64,000 nucleotides of DNA. It comes from Protonemura montana (Eukaryota; Arthropoda; Insecta; Plecoptera; Nemouridae). The number at the start of each line of letters is the position of its first letter. The first letter of the stretch is position 1. Under the pieces are notes generated by a model that saw only the letters and a program-made list of their open reading frames with translations, had not been told where the DNA came from and searched no databases. The stretch spans positions 4,444,001 through 4,508,000 of the forward strand of contig OX387604.1 in assembly GCA_947568835.1 (NCBI GenBank), written 5' to 3'. A program made the translations under genes and the position numbers. Positions 1-12,519 of the stretch are shown here, piece after piece.

Positions 1-1
1 C

Positions 2-139
2 TTCTTCCGTGGTGTGTTCGGAGGAGTGAGCACAAAGTATTTCGTGAACGCAAACGCTTTGAACTGCTTGATCGAGACTACTGACGTTAACGGAAACATA
101 GCGAAAACACTTGTCGTATGGGACTCTATGAGTCGCCAA
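2..139 (+). other. Open frame at left edge, possible 3' exon
   Basis: The first frame is open from the window edge for 45 codons to a TGA at 137-139. The peptide begins FFRGVFGG and ends WDSMSRQ. It has a protein-like mix of residues, but I recognise no family. It could be the last exon of a gene to the left, part of a mobile element, or chance. AATAAA-like hexamers occur downstream near 408, 458 and 645, which fits a 3' end but is common in AT-rich DNA. Confidence 0.22.
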
Positions 140-2817
140 TGACTCAGCTTCTGGCTAGTGCTTTTTCCAACAATCGGGCAAAGCTTCGAGACTATATCCA
201 GTTTAGATTTCACTTGCACTTCCCAGAGAGGGTATTAATCTCTCAGACCTAGAACAATTGCATGGATATAGTCATACGACTCCTCACACTGGATTAGGTT
301 CAATGTCATTTCCATAATTTAGGATTAAAATAGATAAATTATTACTATAAGATACTTCAAGGTAAATGGGGCGTTTTCTGCTTGAAATTATTTTTATAAA
401 AACGGAAATAAATGGGTTTGATTTGGTTTCTGTTTACACGTTCGTGTATTCCTAAAATAAATGCGCAAAATTTCAGGTCATACATTTTACAAGCATCGTC
501 ACGATAAAACCTCTATTATTTGGTTACATGCTTTCCAGAATTTTCCCCGATTTTTTAGGAAAACCATGCATTTCCCGGCATTTACCCTTAATACCAATTA
601 CCTATTATATTAATACCTGGGTCATATGAGTGCGTGTACATCTGGCAAATAAAAGAGTGCAGTTTCTCTACTAAAGAATATTTATATATTTAAGAAATAT
701 ATTTAAGAATATATATATTTCTTTTTGCTAAAGACCCCCACTTCCTCCACTCTACTTTCGAATCATTCCTCAAACCGGGATAGACATATACTATGCGAAA
801 ACCCAATTTTTAAGACACAATTTTTTTAAGCATACCGGTATTCTCTGCTGCGAAATGCACTGCGAAAATAATAATCTGCTGCTGCGGAATAACATAACAA
901 AAGATTGCTTTTAAGCAATCCTTCGATTTTTGGTGTGTGGGTGTGTGGGTGTGTGGGTGTGTGGGTGTGTGGTGCGTGCGTGCGGTGGTAGATGATAGGG
1001 TGGGTGTCAGTCTTAGGAGACCTACAACTTCCAAAATGGCTTATCCTAACGGATGACAAGGAATTCACAGGGAAGTGGCGGGTCGGGGAAGAGGGAGCAA
1101 AAGGGAGCTGCTATAGGGACATGCCAAGTTCAACAAAATCAGTTCAGGTATTCCGGGTCAAACAAACGATTCCAAAGCGTGCGACATGTGTTTTGGAAAT
1201 TGACAGCAGGACACATTTGAGTTTTGAACTTTTGAGCTTTTGTGTGTTGGTTGCCACTTACGATTTTGAAATTCGCAAAGAACGGTTGGTTTTAAATTTT
1301 GGTGTAGTTAATGTGCTGACAAATAATGAGCACAATTCCTTGACGAAAAGTCACGTGTTGTTTGGCGACTGTGACCGAAAATGTGCATCCACTCGGAGTT
1401 CTCCTAGCCTCAAAAGTCAAATGTATCCATATTCTGTCTAATATTTGAATGTGCTGTCTGTATAATAAATTACTTTTAGCAATGCATTAAAATTCTGTTA
1501 CAAAAAGCATAAGCGATCTAATAGTGCACGTTTACATGCAAGCGAACAAGCAATCAAAGATTAAACACTGAATCTTTGGGAACGAGCAACCACAGGAATT
1601 ATTTATGCAAAGCCATGCTTCAACATAGATTAATTAATACTCGTTAATCTATGGCTTCATGTACTGCGTCCATGCACCCATTCATTCACTGCATTCTTGC
1701 GGGGGAACGGCTACGCAAAATATATCTTTGCTAGTAGTTTAGAAATCTGCTGTAGGAGGGCGTTAGATTCGCGAACATAAGAGAGAAAGGGAGAGAGACA
1801 CGACGAGAAAACGGTTGTATGACCAGCAGTGTAAGTGAGACAAGACTAAATTGCAAATAACGCCCTCCGTCTGAAGAGGTCATATACTTCTCCCCCCATT
1901 AAAGTACGTTATATTTTAAAATGGTAAATGCTCACATAAAAATCAGAGGCAGGTTTGACCTCAAATATACAAAATATTTTTAACAAATTGATTTTATAGT
2001 TAAACTGGATATAAAGCAGCAGTAAACTGGGAAGGTAGGGATCTGGTACTTGTCCTCTGAAAGCCTGCTCACAACTACAATCTGTAAAGAACTACAAGAT
2101 AGGTACTCGTTTTTACTTTAGAACGGATAATTTTAGTCGCACAGCATATCAAAACTCTTTATGAGTGGGAGAAGTGCACTATCAAATAATATGGGGGGTT
2201 TGAGGGCTCTCTTCCCCAGAAAAATTTTAATCATGACATGGTTTTGGTGCAAGTATATTTGTTTCTAGCAAAAATTTTAAGTTCTGTGGATTACTCTCAG
2301 CCCCACAAACTAACAATGTAAATATTAAGACTTCACTTAAAAACCATCGTGCGGTTTTTTTTTCTTTAAGTTCTATTCAGTTTGTACAAAAGCTCTCTCA
2401 GAATTAATTTTTCCCCTCACACTTAGTTTGTAAAAACACAGGTTCCATCCTCGCGTTTTCGAAGTCTGAAGCAGATGTGCTGACCGATGGTTGAAAAGGG
2501 ATGGCAGGGAGCGTTAGGTGATACAGATTAGGTTTTAAAATAATGATTTACTTGAGTTAGAATTTTTACAGAGAACTCTCAAGAATTTTCCGTATTCCAG
2601 GGTATTTCTTGAATATAAAAGTGGGTTAACGGTAATTTGACAAATAAAATGTGGGTATACTTCGTATATCCGCGTATACCCGAGACTACACTACTGGTAG
2701 TGGAAAATGGAACGGAGACTGGAGGGAATAAGATTGCACATCAAAAGTATCTGGCCGTATGAAAATGAATGTGATTTGTTCAGCACGTCAACTTAATTTT
2801 GTTTTAAACATGAGATT
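140..2817. other. Intergenic, no gene recognised
   Basis: AT-rich DNA. The visible structures are a small hairpin (8-bp arms) at 903-920 and an 8-bp GTGTGTGG array near 932-972. A 149-codon ATG frame at 992-1441 has no recognisable domain, repeats or splice context, and I do not call it a gene. Confidence 0.5.
932..972. repeat. GTGTGTGG minisatellite
   Basis: About five tandem copies of an 8-bp G/T unit, followed by a short GCGTGCGTGCGG stretch. Noncoding. Confidence 0.8.
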
Positions 2818-2950
2818 TGGTTTCCCCTCCTCCCTTCTAGGCTAGATTAGGTTCATTATCATCCTCTCATTCACCGACGCCATTATATGAGTGCTGCAGG
2901 GCCAACTGTCAAAACAGTGCGTCGTGATACATCACAAATCAATCAATCCT
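2818..2950 (+). mobile_element. 5S-SINE-like family, 3' part
   Basis: Tail half of the interspersed family whose longest copy starts at 12,591. It has the pyrimidine-rich block ending CTTCTAGGCTAGATTAGG, the ATC-rich stretch, the ACCGACGCCATTA motif and the AACAGTGCGTCGT motif, and ends in an AATCAATC repeat. The head is absent. Confidence 0.7.
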
Positions 2951-3919
2951 ATTTTCATAATTTCATACATTAGTTTTCCTGTCGGGTCTGTACAACAAAG
3001 TTTTCATATTTCTGTTAGAAAACCTCTTCATTGAAAAAAAAAACGTCACAATTAAAGGTTATCTTTGAAATCAGAACACTTTGATCAATGTTTTTTTCTA
3101 GCATTATTTTCTGTGACGTCATAATCAGAATGATACTCGATTTGGGCGACGCCATTTCGCTAACAAGATGGGGACCCGGCCTTAAGAATAACATTTTTGG
3201 ATAATAAATTCGTGCCTATGTCCCTTGCTATTATATCTAGTTGCTATAACGAACGCAAATATGAGAAGCAAATTTACAAAAATAGTCGATTGGCCGACCA
3301 ACAATCATTACTATCAAAACTAAAACATACAAGTAAACAGTACCTTCCTAAGCATTCTACCAGAGCTAAGGCTGCAAGCTTAGGTACTACACAGTTTTAA
3401 TAAAAAAAACTTACATCTTTTTCGTATCGCCATTGATGTATTTGATTTCGGAAGCGACTTACTGATGATTTCGTGAAAAGTGTCTTAATTTGCTTTTGAA
3501 ATAATCGTGAACTTTGAAGATAAGTACGAACTGTATCGCGATTGTCGTCCATTCCGCATCGTCAACCAATCTCAACTGAACTGTATTCTAACCTCACTGC
3601 AACAATGAGCAAACACGGCCTGCTTGAAGATACAACAGAAATCGCGGATTTGAATTGAGAAATGGAACTTTTTCATTCAAATTATGAATTCAACATCTAA
3701 AAAATTACACGATTGATCCTGAGGAAAAAATTTGTCTGCTATTGCGAAGTAATGATGTGGAATATTATTTATCCAAATACAGAAAAACTCTCAGACATAA
3801 GTGTAAAAAATGTTAAAACCTGATAAAACACACGATTAGATTTTTGCATACATTATTTTTAGCAAAGCCCCAACACTTAAAGTTGAAACAAAATCACGTT
3901 AAATTGTATCTTGTAGCCG

Positions 3920-4265
3920 CGCATTGAAGGGCTTGTGGCCCCGAGCCCCGGGCCCCGAGCGCGAAAAGGGATAGTCAGCGGGCTGGGTCCCGTCCACTAG
4001 CGCGAGATTCTTTGGGTCACCGTAAATTGCATTTGTATCTTTATTTGTATCTTTGTATCTTGGGCCCCGGGCTCAGCGCTCAGGGCTCCGGGTCTCTCAT
4101 GCAAGATTTCTAGTTATCAGAAGTGCAGGGTAGGGTAGAGCCGTTAGGGTAGAGGAACACGGGCCCTCGAGCGCGATTCTTGGCTCCGTGAATCGTTTGC
4201 AAATCACGATATACGTTTGATGGCATAGGGCCCGGGTCTGGGCCGCTAGCGGGAGATTCCTTGGG
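3920..4265. repeat. GC-rich degenerate repeat cluster
   Basis: An abrupt GC-rich island in AT-rich DNA with many GGGCCC/CCCGGG palindromes. A related module recurs: an AGCG(C/G)GAGATTC-type core followed by TTGGGT, near 3995-4018, 4160-4180 and 4250-4265. A similar GC-rich sequence lies at about 5537-5700. No coding content seen. Confidence 0.5.
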
Positions 4266-4741
4266 TAAAGTTCACTCAGACAGAGCAAATTTTCGTTTTA
4301 TGATGAACCCAAAAATCATCCACCCCTTTTGATCGAAGTTTTGGTCTTGAGTTTTGAAACGAAAACCCGTTCCTTTTTCAAAATATTCGACAGTCTGTAG
4401 GTTAGTACAGAGCAAAATCTGAACATTTGATAGACGGAAATAAATAAATCGGCTATTTATTAAAATAAAATGATCCACACGACGTGAGAGTAAATTTACT
4501 CTTTTTGATAAACCCATGTGTGATCCACCCCTTTTAGGAGAAATTCGCGCTGCAATTTTATTGCAATTCTCAAACCAATTAAGTTAGAAGATCATTCAAT
4601 TCGCTCGTACTCAAATAAAAATGAATTTAGCATTTATTTGTCAACTTTGCCTTAAAACTCTGTTGTCAAATTCTAGGGAAAATTCGTTCCTATATTTCAA
4701 ATTTTTGGGTATTTCAGCAAAACATAACGAGGGAATTCAAC

Positions 4742-5110
4742 TGATTGATTTGTAGAGTTTAACGACGCACTCTTTTAACAACGGGCCATTCGTGACATTG
4801 GTCTAATGGCTTGGGTGAATGAGTGTGTGATGATGAAGATGACGATGATGATGAACCTTACCTACAAGTTAAGCATACAAGGGGGGAGGCGAAACCAGTT
4901 GCCGGCACGTAGCTTACTCCTGTCGAAGAGCACCAAGTGGACCACCGGCTTAACGTCCCTTCTGAAGGACGGTACAACACGAACAACAGAGTTCCTCCAC
5001 AAATCCATACTGTCGAGAGGTTGATAAGCAAGGCGAATGAAGTTGCTGTATTAAATTTCATACCTCCAACCGCTCTCCTAACAGAAGTGGTATTACCAAC
5101 CCATAATAGT
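4742..5110 (-). mobile_element. 5S-SINE-like family, long copy
   Basis: On the minus strand it reads from a degenerate head (GGTTGGTAATACCACTTCTG) through the AATACAGCAACTT block, the TTGTACCGTCCTTC block, the GACGTTAAGCCGGTGGTCC block and the GCCGGCA block to the terminal ACGCACT/AATCAATC tail. Short open frames here are not genes. Confidence 0.75.
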
Positions 5111-8094
5111 TCAACAAAGTATAACATACAAATATTTACTGTTAAAACTTACAAGTAGTTACTAGCCAGATTATTTGGTGAGTGTTACCTGTTATCTCTG
5201 TATTGTAGAGTAGTAATATTAAAATGAACAAGGACTCAAAACACTGAAAAGTAATTTCCATCTTCCCTGAAAACTTGTGTCTACTAACCATGATGATTGT
5301 CGGTCGACTTGAGTTGGCTGAAGGTTAAATCAATGCTTAAATACGAATGTGAGTCCTTGATTCACGCTCCTAAGATTGCAGTGTTTTCAAATCGACGCTG
5401 AGAAAAGTATTAGCAAATGAGTTTCAACGTTCACAAAAAATGTAAATATCAGCGCACATAAAGTCGATATGTCAATGAAGGTAAAAACGAAACATACAAT
5501 GGCACCTTGCATTTCAACTTGCAGAGCTCTATATGTATGATTGCACGGGGGTCCGGGACCCGGAGCCTAACATGACTTTTTTAAGAAGAATATCAAGATC
5601 AGAGCTAGATGCGTTTGATTGTATGGGGTGACAGGGCCCGGCGCCCTAGAACGACATTTCATGGGTACCATGAAGTCGTATAATCAAGCGCATCAGCCAA
5701 TTTTGGGCAAACTGGATTGGATACTTTGTGAATTGCAAAGATCCCTGATTCTAATCGGACAAATTTATTAATGCAAGTAGCAACGCTAACAAGGAACTAT
5801 TAATGACAAATGCAATAAATTCATTACAATTAAGCTTTTCTAACTTTTAGAGACGTTGCGCGAACGCATGTTGTACACGCACGAACAAAAGAAAAATAGA
5901 AAAAGAAAATAAATAAAGCTTGCACATTATTTTATCTGTTGGAAGGACGCCGAGAAAGCGGGGAACGGAGGGAGTGTGTAGTGAAACTGTTATTTTCCCA
6001 GTTGACTTAGCTCTGCTAATAGCAATCGCATATGGCGTAATCCACAAAATGTTATTCACCTAGCCGGAGTGCCATAGACCTGTTTGAAGCAAATGGTTCT
6101 GAATTAAAAACATATATCGAGGTGCACATTCATTGATGACTCTTAATGTGCACGCCCAATGAAAATAAAACACCGAGTTGAGTCAGGCCGCATATTCATA
6201 CTTTTTAGCAACTTCCTTCAAACATAATTTATTAACCTGATATAAAAGCCTTAATCCGTTGCTAAGGCCCCAAAATAGTTTGTGCCTGGCTGGGATGTCT
6301 CATTGCACTAAATCTTCATAGAAATCGTGAAATTTGGTCGAAAAAGCCGGCGCTTGGGCTAGATCAGTTCATTTTTCGGTTTTACATTCCGTTGTGGCAT
6401 TTTTACGGCGATTCGATCGGGTTTTAGCGGTGAAATGTTGAAAATTAACAAAAAAATCAACGGAAAATGTCCGTCAACAATGCATTTTTCACCATCGAAT
6501 TCGTAGCGCGTAGCAACGGAATGATTTGTAACGTAGCAACGGAAATCTCAATTTTATTGCAACCTTGAGCTCTGAATTTCCGTTGCTACGCTACGAAAAG
6601 GCCCGGTAAGAACCGGTAAGATAAGCTACTTCAAATAAGTTCAAATTGAATCATACTTTCATGCTATTACCTGCCATTTCTCCTTGCGCCATATCCTCCT
6701 TGCGCCATTTATCGCAGATTTTTCTTATGCTCAAGAGAGGTCGAAAGAATTTTCGCCAAAGCCAGAAATCTATAGCTGAGTTATTTTTTTGGGGATACAA
6801 ATGAAATGGATCGATTGTATTTCTTACTTAGCTTAATACTTCATCACCTAATTAGTCTGTTCAAACAAATTAAAGAAACAATTCTGACTGGTAGCATGCT
6901 TCTCACCCCATTTTCAACACATTGACGTTTAATACTGCATTACTGGTCTTACGCATTGAAATTCCAATTAGTCTGTCTTCTCTAATTATAAAATTTCTGC
7001 TAAACAAACGACCCTCCGACTAACGGTGGCGGCTGTTCTTCGTGACAAATCTCTAAAATAAGGTAATGACGACTCAAAACACCAGAATTAATTTATATCA
7101 ATCGTTGACGTTAGCTTTAATTAAGACACAGACGTAACTAAGTATTCCTGAGCTCTGGGAACGCAAACATTTCTGTTTTGGTTTTGGCCAAAATACTTGG
7201 GCGATACCCATGGTGAGCGAAGACGAATATGACGAAGACGAATATGATGACGAGGGGCAGACTTACCCCCAGCTACCTGTCGTATACATTTTCATGTGAG
7301 ACCCATACCTTAGAGCCAATACTCTCTCCTGCCAGCTTCCTCCAAGCTTCCCAGAGTCTTGTGCTGCAGAGGGGGTAGCCACTGCCAGTGCCGATTATGA
7401 AGTTACAGCTGATGAGTCACAGGCTTGGTCCTTGGTAACCCTGTCGACCTGTCTCGACTCCCAGTAGGGCAGCGGACCTTGCCATAAGGACAGCCAGTAA
7501 ACACTTGACGAAGACTTCAAGATTCGAAATTAGTCCTGAATTTAAAAGTCCAATCTCGTGCTCAAAATTGTTTTGCACAATTTCTAGTCAACATATATAT
7601 TTCAAAATTTTCATCTCAAAATGTCCACTTCAACCATATAGCCTATGTCGACAAAAATCTGATTTAATGCCCTTCGTCGGTTTTTTTCTTTATTACGTTC
7701 AGAGCCTTAATTTTTATTTTTAACACTATGATTTTAAATTGTTTGTTTTGCTGTTAACAATTTTTTTAAATGTAGATGTGGTTGAAGAATCATCATTGGA
7801 TTTATTTTGAGTGGTATCATCTCCATGGTTGGGTTTTGATTTTTTCAGCTTTTTTAATCAGAAGCTTTGTTAGTTTGCTGCTCATCAACAGTTTTTTCAG
7901 CAGATGAACATGCCGGGTGGGTGGCGGAGCGAGTTGTTTCTTGTTTTGCGCAAGTTGTGGTCGCTCGCAATTAATTTACACGTCACGGATGATACCAGTG
8001 ACCATATTTAACCACAGTGACCATAACGACCATATTTACTGAGCACAGCAGTTAGTTGTTTGTTTGATATGTCAGGTAAAACGTTAAATATTTA
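5111..8094. other. Intergenic, no gene recognised
   Basis: AT-rich. Contains the GC-rich copy near 5537-5700, the inverted repeat at 6500-6597 and a short acidic frame at 7210-7299 (MVSEDEYDEDEYDDEG). The acidic frame has no splice or family support. The stretch about 7190-7500 has a different, GC-richer texture and may be an old mobile-element piece. Confidence 0.4.
6500..6597. repeat. Inverted repeat / hairpin
   Basis: CGTAGCAACGGAAAT at 6532-6546 is matched perfectly in reverse complement at 6576-6590. A second left arm, TCGTAGCGCGTAGCAACGGA at 6501-6520, pairs with the extended right arm apart from a 2-nt insertion. The arms would form a hairpin in either register. This could be a small foldback element, but no target-site duplication is evident. 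Confidence 0.6.
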
Positions 8095-8095
8095 C

Positions 8096-8396
8096 ACTTT
8101 TTGTGCCCCCGGTATGAATTTTCTGATTCTTATGAACTGTCTGTTGATGGAGACTCCTCCATCTTCAACGCTGTTTGTGTGCTTTCTGTATCTTTAAGAT
8201 ACACAACTATAAGGTTGCCTCCTATACAAGAAGCGTGGGCTATCTTTGATGCGTCGACGATATCGGCTACCGCGACAAGGTAGTCTTCAATTGGTATACC
8301 GCTGATTGGTTCACACTCGACAGCGTTGCGTCTGTCCGGCCTGTGCGACGGATCCAACTCGGACTGTCCAGGCATCGCGGATTGTCCACTGTCCAC
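8096..8396 (-). pseudogene. Decayed retroelement ORF1-like fragment
   Basis: The minus-strand frame contains ISGIPIEDYLVAVADIVDAS, then an isoleucine/valine-rich strand (GNLIVVYLKDTEST). This resembles the N-terminal RNA-binding-like region of retroelement ORF1 or gag-like proteins, where such a strand precedes a basic 'NGxFxxIRxFIP' segment. That segment is present downstream, near 8096-8150, but in another frame, so a frameshift separates the two parts. No reverse transcriptase lies next to it. The assignment is by pattern only. Confidence 0.4.
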
Positions 8397-8840
8397 TTTG
8401 TCAACTTATTTAAGAAATGAAACGAAAAATAAACAAAAAATACCCGCTCAAAACGACACTGAAAACATCGAAAACCGAAAAGAGAGAGGGACAGAGAGAA
8501 CAGAATCATCCACTCAGATCATCAAATCCGCTCAGCATCCATCCTCAAATTGAAACAATCTCTTCTGTTGGAATTTTTCTGTAATAAGTACTCTATAATT
8601 TGTAGTAAAGACACTGGTATCTGTAAAAATATAATCAATCAATGAAATAGCAATAGATATGGAATAAAAAATTTGTTATTTTTCATTCCAAGTGCCCACA
8701 CTCAAAACCTTCACTATCTCAGAATTTGACGAAATTACAGTGCATATACACACGCGGGTGTAGGGTTGTAGCGCTCAATAAATTTGATCTATTAAAGGGA
8801 TATTTCTTCACTCAATCACAGTTGGACGAACCACGAGTCT

Positions 8841-9058
8841 GCGTTCGCGTTGTACCGTCCTTCGGAAGGGACGTTAAGCCGGTGGTCCCCTTGGTGCTCT
8901 TCGACAGGGGTAGGCTATGTGCCGGCACCGGGTTTACCCTTCTCCCTTCTAGGCTGTCATCCTCATAATCATCCGTTTATTCACCAACGCCAGTAGACTA
9001 GTACCGCAGGGCCAGTTGTCAAAACACTGCGTCGTTAAACCCCAATAATCAATCATCA
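8841..9058 (+). mobile_element. 5S-SINE-like family copy, head missing
   Basis: A well-preserved copy from the GTACCGTCCTTCGGAAGGG block through GACGTTAAGCCGGTGGTCC, GTGCCGGCACCGGGTTT and the terminal CACTGCGTCGTTAAA to the AATCAATC tail. Confidence 0.75.
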
Positions 9059-12000
9059 AACATTTTTACAATATTTGGTCTAAAAAATATGACCGCTACT
9101 CATATATGGAGGTCTGCGCCCCCAAACTCTGCATCTTTTTTCGGTTGTTGTGATAAGTCTCGACCACTAACCGAGTGCGTGTGTCCATTATGTGTGTTGC
9201 CAAGGCAAAGTGCTCAGCCTAATTACCCTGTAATTCTTGTGTAAAATTGAGCGGTTCAAGTCACAGCCGTAAAGTCACTTATTTTAGTACGAAAGCTTGA
9301 AGATTTTAAATGTGAGCAGACTTAATTTACAGAAATTAATTAAATTATTAAATAAAAAATTTCTTATTTTAATTTTCTGCATTTTAGACATTTTTTTTAG
9401 TAACTGCATGGAAGGTGTCACACACATGGAGGGTAGGTATACACTGTTTTTTATTTTTTATTTGGAATTAGCGAGTAAGTTACAATATTACATTTTTACA
9501 CACAATTTTATGAACTGAAGTTACTTTTCCATGAGGAAAACCGTTTGACAATCGGGGTGCCTCTGAGCAATAAGTTGACAGGTTATGTAAATGTGAATAA
9601 AAGTCACACAGGTTTCTATTCTTATTTTTCTCAAGCTTCATTCAAGGTAATAATTTTCAGAGTTTTCATTTCAATGCAAAATATGGATGCACCTTTGATA
9701 AATTTTCTATGTCCTTCTCTCGATTATCACCTTAATGGTAAAAAAGATGAGTGTGTATTCAGAGCCAAATTTAGTATATATTTTTCGACTTAAATGCCTA
9801 CAGCATGTGTAATTTTGATTGAAAAATCGGTATTCTCAAGAGGAAATTATTTTATCTTTGCTATTGGTACGGGCAAGACAAATTTGACGAACTATGCCAT
9901 GATGGAGACCAATTCAAAGCAGTATGCGCTCCTTTTGAACAAGACCTTCAATAGGTTGTCCTAAAATTAATTTTCATAACATTAGTACGTAAAGCTACGT
10001 TTATGTATAGATATATCGATGAATTCAGCCCTTATGCACTTTTAAGTTAATTTTGTAATTTATTGAAAATAATGAGAGGCGATTATCACCTGTATGTATC
10101 TGCTCATCCATGCAATGCATTGTATTTTGAGTGCAATTGTTTGCGTTTGATTAAAACGAAATAACCAGGAATTTTTTATTGCCCGCTTAAAAGAATAACG
10201 AAAGCTTCATAAAGATGGGCTTTCCAATAAAAATTATTTATTGTGTCTCTCATGTTTTTTTTTATATTACCCTTAGCACTCCTTTACAAAACATTACAAA
10301 AACACTACAGTTCTTTTTAGTTAAGTGATACTGATGAACCAAGCTACCTACTATTTGTATTACCTCTTTCCAGATATTGCCAATTTTTTTAGAGAATTAT
10401 ATGCTATTTCTACGGAATTCTACGGAATTTACAAAGGTAATTACATTTCAATCTTAACATTCACCTGGTTTAATCTGGTAAATTTCCACGTAATTATTTT
10501 ACATATATTACTCTAGAATTTCAACCAGGCAAAATCTAATAATACTGCTACATTATCATAGTAAAGGGTATGACATTTTTGTGGAATTAAATGGGATCGG
10601 TACTCTAGCATTAAAATTAAAGTTGCAAGCTTTTGGTATTTACAAAGAATTCATCTCATCTGATATTATGAAATAGGTACACTCAATGCACTGTTAGCTG
10701 TGCTTAAATGGTTGACCACATAAAAGTCGTGCTACATTTTAACCCATTAAATCAGTATGCAGTCGATTATTTTTAGACGTGGATCTTTAAGTAATAATCG
10801 TATAGTGCCAGGGAAGGTATGTAGTCAAATGACACCAGGAATTTAGTATTAACATTAAGAAAACATTGATAATAGAAGGATTCTTTTAAAGAATCACTTG
10901 CACAAGTGTTCATAAAAACCGGAAATATTCCACATAGGACTTCCTTCCCAATGGTTCTTTTCAATCATGAAATACTTTTCCTACTCAATACTTATTGAGT
11001 ACTCCTACTCAATACTTTTCAATACTCGTTTCTACTTTTTGAATGACTTGGAAAGACAAAGTGGGATTACTAATCTAAGGTAGTTTTGAACATTAATAAG
11101 TTAAAAGTTAATAAAGTGTGCGTACACGTATCTGCCTGTCCAGGATTGCAATCGCAAATGTACTTACAGCAACTGCAGCAACGGATTTGAAGTAAAATTG
11201 TTCAATGTATTACTGGTATGAATTTTGCTTCTCTTGAAGTTCAGATTCAAGTTCAAGTTCAGTTTGGAGCTGGGTTTGGATTCAAGTTTTGCTCAGATCA
11301 TAATAGATTGACGTAATAACTGAACTTGAAGACTTGAGAATATAACCTTCCTTCGATGCTCTCCTTGGCCGAGAGGAAACTTGGAAAAGTTTGACCAAGG
11401 TCATGTTAATTTTGTTCCATCGAAATCGATGGTTTTTATCAATTCTGCATTATAAAGCCTAACATATTTATTGCGGTGCAAAGAATTTATTGTTACCATG
11501 CCGACGAACTTACCTGGGTTTGAGAAAGTTGGAAAACCAGAATGCTCAGCATATAGAAGGTATGAAGAAAGAAAACATCCTTATTTGAGAAACTGACTTT
11601 TAAATGGTTATTTTTTCTGTTTTTTAGTTCTTGTTGAAGAAGTAATACTCATCGCAAATAGTATTTTGTACATTTAGATGTTACTGGTTTGGGACAGGAA
11701 AATGTAAGCCAAATTGGAAGCTGGCATCCAATTAGAAAAAATATTTCCACCAATTAAAAGAGCTGCCATTTTTTTTCCCGGTAGTCGCAAAAGGTTTTGT
11801 TTAAAATCCGAAAGTGAGGAACCAAGAACATTCATTCGTTGCTCCAACCTCTGGACCAGACATTACTTAAAATAGGGTTGTATTTTGGTTGAATGAAATT
11901 TTTTAAGAATTTTGCTGCAAATTCCTCAAAAGATCTTTGTAAGATATAAAACCTGGTAATTTAGGAAATTATAAAAATCCAAAGAGATCCGTTGAAATAC

Positions 12001-12417
12001 CATCAAATTACCCACTTTGTCCACGACTACCTTTTCGACAACATTTTGGAAGATACCGGATAAGATCTACAGAGATCTTGCAAGATATTGGTAGTTACTT
12101 TCACAAGAGAAACTAAGAACTATTTCAATAGGACTTATCAGTCACCAAATGATCAATTTCTGTAATACTGTAAAGTGTGAATTGGCTTCTCAACTTGATG
12201 GCTGGTTTCGGCTAAGACTCTTTGGTTGACTCATACCAACGTAAAGAATCCTTGCTAAAGCATGTAATTTAATTTCCAGCCAACTATCAAATAAATAGTA
12301 ATAGCACAGATCTGGTGACTCTGACGCAAAAAAAATGAATAACGTAAAATACTGTTAGCAAATTCTCAAAAAAAGTTTTGAACATCAAACTAAGTTTCTT
12401 GAAATCTTGTTGGCGAA
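9059..12417. other. Intergenic, 3' flank of wnt16
   Basis: AT-rich sequence with no coding exon I can support. On the minus strand, an ATTAAA hexamer lies at 12,268-12,273, about 150 nt past the wnt16 stop. Two AATAAA hexamers lie at 11,486-11,491 and 11,467-11,472. Any of these could end the transcript; the sequence does not decide. Confidence 0.45.
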
Positions 12418-12519
12418 TTATTTGCAGGTATGTCGGTCGATCATAGTTTCGCAGGTCTTGCATTTCACGTAGCAACACCAGACAAACTTGCAATGGCACC
12501 TCTCGACATGTTTGATAAC
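12418..12519 (-). CDS. wnt16: wnt16 exon 7 (residues 369-401) and stop
   Basis: Acceptor TTCTTGCAG, then [20 protein letters not shown] and a final DRHTCK followed by TAA at 12,420-12,418. The seven cysteines and the CK terminus are canonical for Wnt. Confidence 0.95.
   Translation of the reverse strand, partial: VIKHVERCHCKFVWCCYVKCKTCETMIDRHTCK

Noticed and set aside
992-1441. 149-codon ATG frame
   Set aside because: No domain, signal peptide or family resemblance; within the length expected by chance over 64 kb.
7210-7299. Short acidic frame MVSEDEYDEDEYDDEG
   Set aside because: Only 29 codons, no splice continuation and no family; might be an old element fragment.
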